Assembly (NCBI GenBank): GCA_036245805.1
Contig: BTRK01000004.1
Coordinates: forward strand, 33,899,541 to 33,963,540
DNA from: Pristionchus mayeri
Taxonomy: Eukaryota; Nematoda; Chromadorea; Rhabditida; Neodiplogasteridae
Length of the DNA stretch: 64,000 bases
Direction: 5' to 3'
Below the pieces are notes generated by a model. That model worked only from the letters and a program-made list of their open reading frames with translations. It was not told the origin of the DNA and made no database searches. A program made the position numbers and the translations under genes. Of the stretch, positions 59,701 to 64,000 are shown piece after piece; positions within the stretch are counted from its first letter, which is position 1; every line of letters starts with the position of its first letter.

Positions 59701-62420
59701 GGCTCGCCTATTCAATGGAGGTGCTTTTGAGGATATCCAAACGCATTCACACCACTATCTTCTCTATCCGTTCAATTCTCCCCTGATCCTCTAGCTCCTC
59801 CTTAGTTGTGTCATTAGTTCTTTCTCAATCTCTTCCTCAACTGTTCCCCATATTGTGCTATGGCTTGAGCTCTGCTATTTCCTCGGGTATAGTCGCAAAA
59901 GATTCGACTTCTGTGACTGTAGGCGAGTCGTTACCGCTTGGCTCGCCTGTTCAATAGAGGTGCTGTTGAGGATATCCAAACGCATTCACATCACTATCTT
60001 CTCTATCCGTTCAATTCTCCCCTGATCCTCTAGCTCCTCCTTAGTTGTGTCTTTAGTTCTTTCTCAATCTCTTCCTCAATAGTTCCCCATATTGTGCTAT
60101 GGCTTGAGCTTCGCTATTTCCTCGGGTATAGTCGCAAAACTTTCGACTTCTGTGACTGTAGGCGAGTCGTTACGGCTTGGCTCGCCTGTTCAATGGAGGT
60201 GCTGTTGAGGATATCCAAACGCATTCACACCACTATCTTCTCTATCCGTTCAATTCTCCCCTGATCCTCTAGCTCCTCCTTAGTCGTGTCTTTAGTTCTT
60301 TCTCAATCTCTTCCTCAACTGTTCCCCATATGGTGCTATGGCTTGAGCTCTGGTATTTCCTCGGGTATAGTCGCAAAAGTTTCGACTTCTGTGACTGTAG
60401 GCGAGTCGTTACCGCTTGGCTCGCCTATTCAATGGAGGTGCTTTTGAGGATATCCAAACGCATTCACACCACTATCTTCTCTATCCGTTCAATTATCCCC
60501 TGATCCTCTAGCTCCTCCTTAGTTGTGTCTTTAGTTCATTCTCAATCTCTTCCTCAATAGTTCCCCATATTGTGCTATGGCTTGAGCTCTGCTATTTCCT
60601 CGGGTATAGTCGCAAAAGATTCGACTTCTGTGACTGTAGCCGAGTCGTTACCGCTTGGCTCGCCTGTTCAATGGAGGTGCTGTTGAGGATATCCAAACGC
60701 ATTCACACCACTATCTTCTCTATCCGTTCAATTCTCCCCTTACCCTCTAGCTCCTCCTTAGTTGTGTGTTTAGTTCTTTCTCAATCTCTTCCTCAACTGT
60801 TCCCCATATTGTGCTATGGCTTGAGCTCTGGTATTTCCTCGGGTATAGTCGCAAAAGTTTCGACTTCTGTGACTGTAGGCGAGTCGTTACCGCTTGGCTC
60901 GCCTATTCAATGGAGGTGCTTTTGAGGATATCCAAACGCATTCACACCACTATCTTCTCTATCCGTTCAATTCTCCCCTGATCCTCTAGCTCCTCCTTAG
61001 TTGTGTCATTAGTTCTTTCTCAATCTCTTCCTCAACTGTTCCCCATATTGTGCTATGGCTTGAGCTCTGCTATTTCCTCGGGTATAGTCGCAAAAGATTC
61101 GACTTCTGTGACTGTAGGCGAGTCGTTACCGCTTGGCTCGCCTGTTCAATAGAGGTGCTGTTGAGGATATCCAAACGCATTCACATCACTATCTTCTCTA
61201 TCCGTTCAATTCTCCCCTGATCCTCTAGCTCCTCCTTAGTTGTGTCTTTAGTTCTTTCTCAATCTCTTCCTCAATAGTTCCCCATATTGTTGTGCTATGG
61301 CTTGAGCTTCGCTATTTCCTCGGGTATAGTCGCAAAACTTTCGACTTCTGTGACTGTAGGCGAGTCGTTACGGCTTGGCTCGCCTGTTCAATGGAGGTGC
61401 TGTTGAGGATATCCAAACGCATTCACACCACTATCTTCTCTATCCGTTCAATTCTCCCCTGATCCTCTAGCTCCTCCTTAGTCGTGTCTTTAGTTCTTTC
61501 TCAATCTCTTCCTCAACTGTTCCCCATATGGTGTTATGGCTTGAGCTCTGGTATTTCCTCGGGTATAGTCGCAAAAGTTTCGACTTCTGTGACTGTAGGC
61601 GAGTCGTTACCGCTTGGCTCGCCTATTCAATGGAGGTGCTTTTGAGGATATCCAAACGCATTCACACCACTATCTTCTCTATCCGTTCAATTATCCCCTG
61701 ATCCTCTAGCTCCTCCTTAGTTGTGTCTTTAGTTCATTCTCAATCTCTTCCTCAATAGTTCCCCATATTGTGCTATGGCTTGAGCTCTGCTATTTCCTCG
61801 GGTATAGTCGCAAAAGATTCGACTTCTGTGACTGTAGCCGAGTCGTTACCGCTTGGCTCGCCTGTTCAATGGAGGTGCTGTTGAGGATATCCAAACGCAT
61901 TCACACCACTATCTTCTCTATCCGTTCAATTCTCCCCTTACCCTCTAGCTCCTCCTTAGTTGTGTGTTTAGTTCTTTCTCAATCTCTTCCTCAACTGTTC
62001 CCCATATTGTGCTATGGCTTGAGCTCTGCTGTTTCCTCGGTTATAGTCGCAAAAGTTTCGACTTCTGTGACTGTAGCCGAGTCGTTACCGCTTGGCTCGC
62101 CTGTTCAATGGAGGTGCTGTTGAGGATATCCAAACGCATTCACACCACTATCTTCTCTATCCGTTCAATTCTCCCCTGATCCTCTAGCTCCTCCTTAGTC
62201 GTGTCTTTAGTTCTTTCTCAATCTCTTCCTCAACTGTTCCCCATATGGTGCTATGGCTTGAGCTCTGGTATTTCCTCGGGTATAGTCGCAAAAGTTTCGA
62301 CTTCTGTGACTGTAGGCGAGTCGTTACCGCTTGGCTCGCCTATTCAATGGAGGTGCTTTTGAGGATATCCAAACGCATTCACACCACTAACTTCTCTATC
62401 CGTTCAATTCTCCCCTGATC
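56741..62420 (+). repeat. Trimeric HOR (about 720 bp) and a 1198-bp repeat
   Basis: The unit order is: (1) CTTCGCTATT, AAAACTTTCGAC, TTACGGCTTGG, usually opened by ATTGTTGTGC (+3 bp); (2) ATATGGTG, CTCTGGTATT, CCTATTCAATGG, GTGCTTTTGAGG; (3) AAAAGATTCGAC, CAATAGAGG, CACATCAC. ATTGTTGTGC occurs near 57451, 58171, 58652, 59372 and 61286, at intervals of 720, 481, 720 and 1914 bp; the 481 marks a copy missing unit 3. A pair 1198 bp apart (60572 and 61770) shares CCCCTTACCCTC and GTGTGTTTAG. Confidence 0.85.
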
Positions 62421-64000
62421 CTCTAGCTCCTCCTTAGTTGTTTTTAGTTCTTTCTCAATCTCTTCCTCAATAGTTCCCCATATTGTGCTATGGCTTGAGC
62501 TCTGCTATTTCCTCGGGTATAGTCGCAAAAGATTCGACTTCTGTGACTGTAGCCGAGTCGATACCGCTTGGCTCGCCTGTTCAATGGAGGTGCTGTTGAA
62601 GATATCCAAACACATTCACACCACTATCTTCTCTATCCGTTCAATTCTCCCCTGATCCTCTAGCTCCGCCTTAGTTGTTTTTAGTTCTTTCTCAATCTCT
62701 TCCTCAATAGTTCCCCATATTGTGCTATGGCTTGAGCTCTGCTATTTCCTCGGGTATAGTCGCAAAAGATTCGACTTCTGTGACTGTAGCCGAGTCGTTA
62801 CCGCTTGGCTCGCCTGTTCAATGGAGGTGCTGTTGAGGATATCCAAACGCATTCACACCACTATCTTCTCTATCCGTTCAATTCTCCCCTGATCCTCTAG
62901 CTCCTCCTTAGTTGTGTCATTAGTTCTTTCTCAATCTCTTCCTCAACTGTTCCCCACATTGTGCTATGGCCTGAGCTCTGCTATTTCCTCGGGTATAGTC
63001 GCAAAACATTCGACTTCTGTGACTGTAGGCGAGTCGTTACCGCTTGGCTCGCCTGTTCAATGGAGGTGCTGTTGAGGATATCCAAACGCATTCACACCAC
63101 TATCTTCACTATCCGTTCAATTCTCCCCTGATCCTCTAGCTCCTCCTTAGTTGTGTCTTTAGTTCTTTCTCAATCTCTTCCTCAACTGTTCCACATATTG
63201 TGCTATGGCTTGAGCTCTGCTATTTCCTCGGGCATAGTCGCAAAAGTTTCGACTTCTGTGACTGTAGGCGAGTCGTTACCGCTTGGCTCGCCTGTTCAAT
63301 GGAGGTGCTGTTGAGGATATCCAAACACATTCACACCACTATCTTCTCTATCCGTTCAATTCTCCCCTGATCCTCTAGCTCCTCCTTAATTGTGTCTTTA
63401 GTTCTTTCTCAATCTCTTCCTCAATAGTTCCCCATATTGTGCTATGGCTTGAGCTCTGCTATTTCCTCGGGTATAGTCGCAAAAGATTCGACTTCTGTGA
63501 CTGTAGGCGAGTCGATACCGCTTGGCTCGCCTGTTCAATGGAGGTGCTGTTGAGGATATCCAAACACATTCACACCACTATCTTCTCTATCCGTTCAATT
63601 CTCCCCTGATCCTCTAGCTCCTCCTTAGTTGTTTTTAGTTCTTTCTCAATCTCTTCCTCAATAGTTCCCCATATTGTGCTATGGCTTGAGCTCTGCTATT
63701 TCCTCGGGTATAGTCGCAAAAGATTCGACTTCTGTGACTGTAGCCGAGTCGATACCGCTTGGCTCGCCTGTTCAATGGAGGTGCTGTTGAGGATATCCAA
63801 ACACATTCACACCACTATCTTCTCTATCCGTTCAATTCTCCCCTGATCCTCTAGCTCCTCCTTAGTTGTTTTTAGTTCTTTCTCAATCTCTTCCTCAATA
63901 GTTCCCCATATTGTGCTATGGCTTGAGCTCTGCTATTTCCTCGGGTATAGTCGCAAAAGTTTCGACTTCTGTGACTGTAGCCGAGTCGTTACCGCTTGGC
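62421..64000 (+). repeat. Right-end satellite block with 237-bp monomers
   Basis: Units near 62438, 62684, 63619 and 63867 read TTAGTTGTTTTTAGTTC, two bases shorter than TTAGTTGTGTCTTTAGTTC. AAACACATTC replaces AAACGCATTC in several, and GTCGATACCGC appears near 62560, 63513 and 63750. The array has not ended at 64000. Confidence 0.85.

Larger units (their letters stand above)
1665..64000. repeat. 239-bp satellite array, about 260 monomers, extends beyond window
   Basis: The anchor GTGCTATGGCTTGAGCTCTG recurs every 239 bp (1739, 1978, 2217, 2456 and so on) almost without interruption to the window end. Each monomer holds, in order: the SacI palindrome GAGCTC, CCTCGGGTATAGTCGCAAAA, TTCGACTTCTGTGACTGTAG, a short inverted repeat (AGGCGAG and CTCGCCT), the palindrome GGATATCC containing an EcoRV site, and a long pyrimidine-rich half ending in GTTCCCCATATT. 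Monomers differ mostly by single bases, and these variants are shared in blocks (HORs). Length variants of 197, 237, 238, 240-242 and 276-277 bp occur. Because 239 = 3x79+2, no frame can run through successive units. Orientation is forward except 27759-31052. Location in the genome (centromere, subtelomere or other) cannot be read from the window. Confidence 0.98.

Noticed and set aside
1978..62179. Dozens of open frames of 64-124 codons repeated through the array on both strands
   Set aside because: They recur once per monomer or dimer and most open on GTG or TTG, not ATG. They end at fixed stops set by the 239-bp unit, and single-base variants switch them between 75 and 117 codons. Nothing suggests coding selection. 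The 124-codon frame at 27424 simply reads through the inversion junction.
1665..64000. CRISPR array
   Set aside because: The period is 239 bp with no short repeat/unique spacer alternation, there are no cas genes, and the context is eukaryotic.
1665..64000. Telomeric repeat or CENP-B box
   Set aside because: No TTAGGG-type runs occur. The TTCG and CGGG elements of the monomer are not in the order or spacing of a CENP-B box.
1..64000. tRNA, rRNA or mobile-element proteins
   Set aside because: No tRNA cloverleaf, rRNA core sequence, reverse transcriptase, integrase or transposase motif was found on either strand.

Overview
The window is eukaryotic and almost wholly repetitive. About 1.3 kb of degraded, intron-containing gene sequence lies at the left edge. 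From about position 1,665 to the end (about 62.3 kb, roughly 260 units) it is one satellite DNA array with a 239-bp monomer. Eukaryotic origin is shown by a fragment of a 26S proteasome AAA-ATPase (best match Rpt2/PSMC1) broken by very short spliceosomal-type introns (44, 51 and 73 bp), and by the satellite itself. Such compact introns suggest a fungus or protist, but I cannot name the organism. I see no intact protein-coding gene, no RNA gene, no transposase or reverse transcriptase, and no CRISPR array.

Layout. 1-267: pyrimidine-rich sequence without a recognisable gene. 268-815: a 16-bp minisatellite built on CCCTCCCMTACCGYA-like units. 889-1288: Rpt2-like fragment lacking the Walker A region, with a frame break and one non-AG acceptor. 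About 1357-1585: an unidentified coding-like fragment split by a 51-bp intron. 1590-1664: CT-rich transition. 1665-27761: satellite in forward orientation. 27759-31052: the same satellite inverted, a 3.3-kb inverted copy of 23823-26638 carrying one extra dimer. 31053-64000: satellite forward again, still running at the window end.

The array is organised as a patchwork of higher-order repeats (HORs), each with its own diagnostic variants: dimers of 478 bp (3.5-5.4 kb), 4/5-mers (6.4-9.3 kb), units spaced 717 bp (10.2-13.8 kb), 5-mers and a 10-mer duplication (15-27.8 kb), a 7-mer duplication (34.1-37.4 kb), 6/7-mers (41.5-47.3 kb), duplications of about 1.8-1.9 kb (49.4-56.4 kb) and a 720-bp trimer (56.7-61.7 kb). 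Monomers with 37-bp insertions, a 41-bp deletion and 1-3-bp indels mark individual events. The most notable structures are the inverted duplication and a single left-end-type monomer segment stranded 40 kb away at 44986. The many short open frames in the array are by-products of the repeat, not genes: most open on GTG or TTG, and 239 is not divisible by three.
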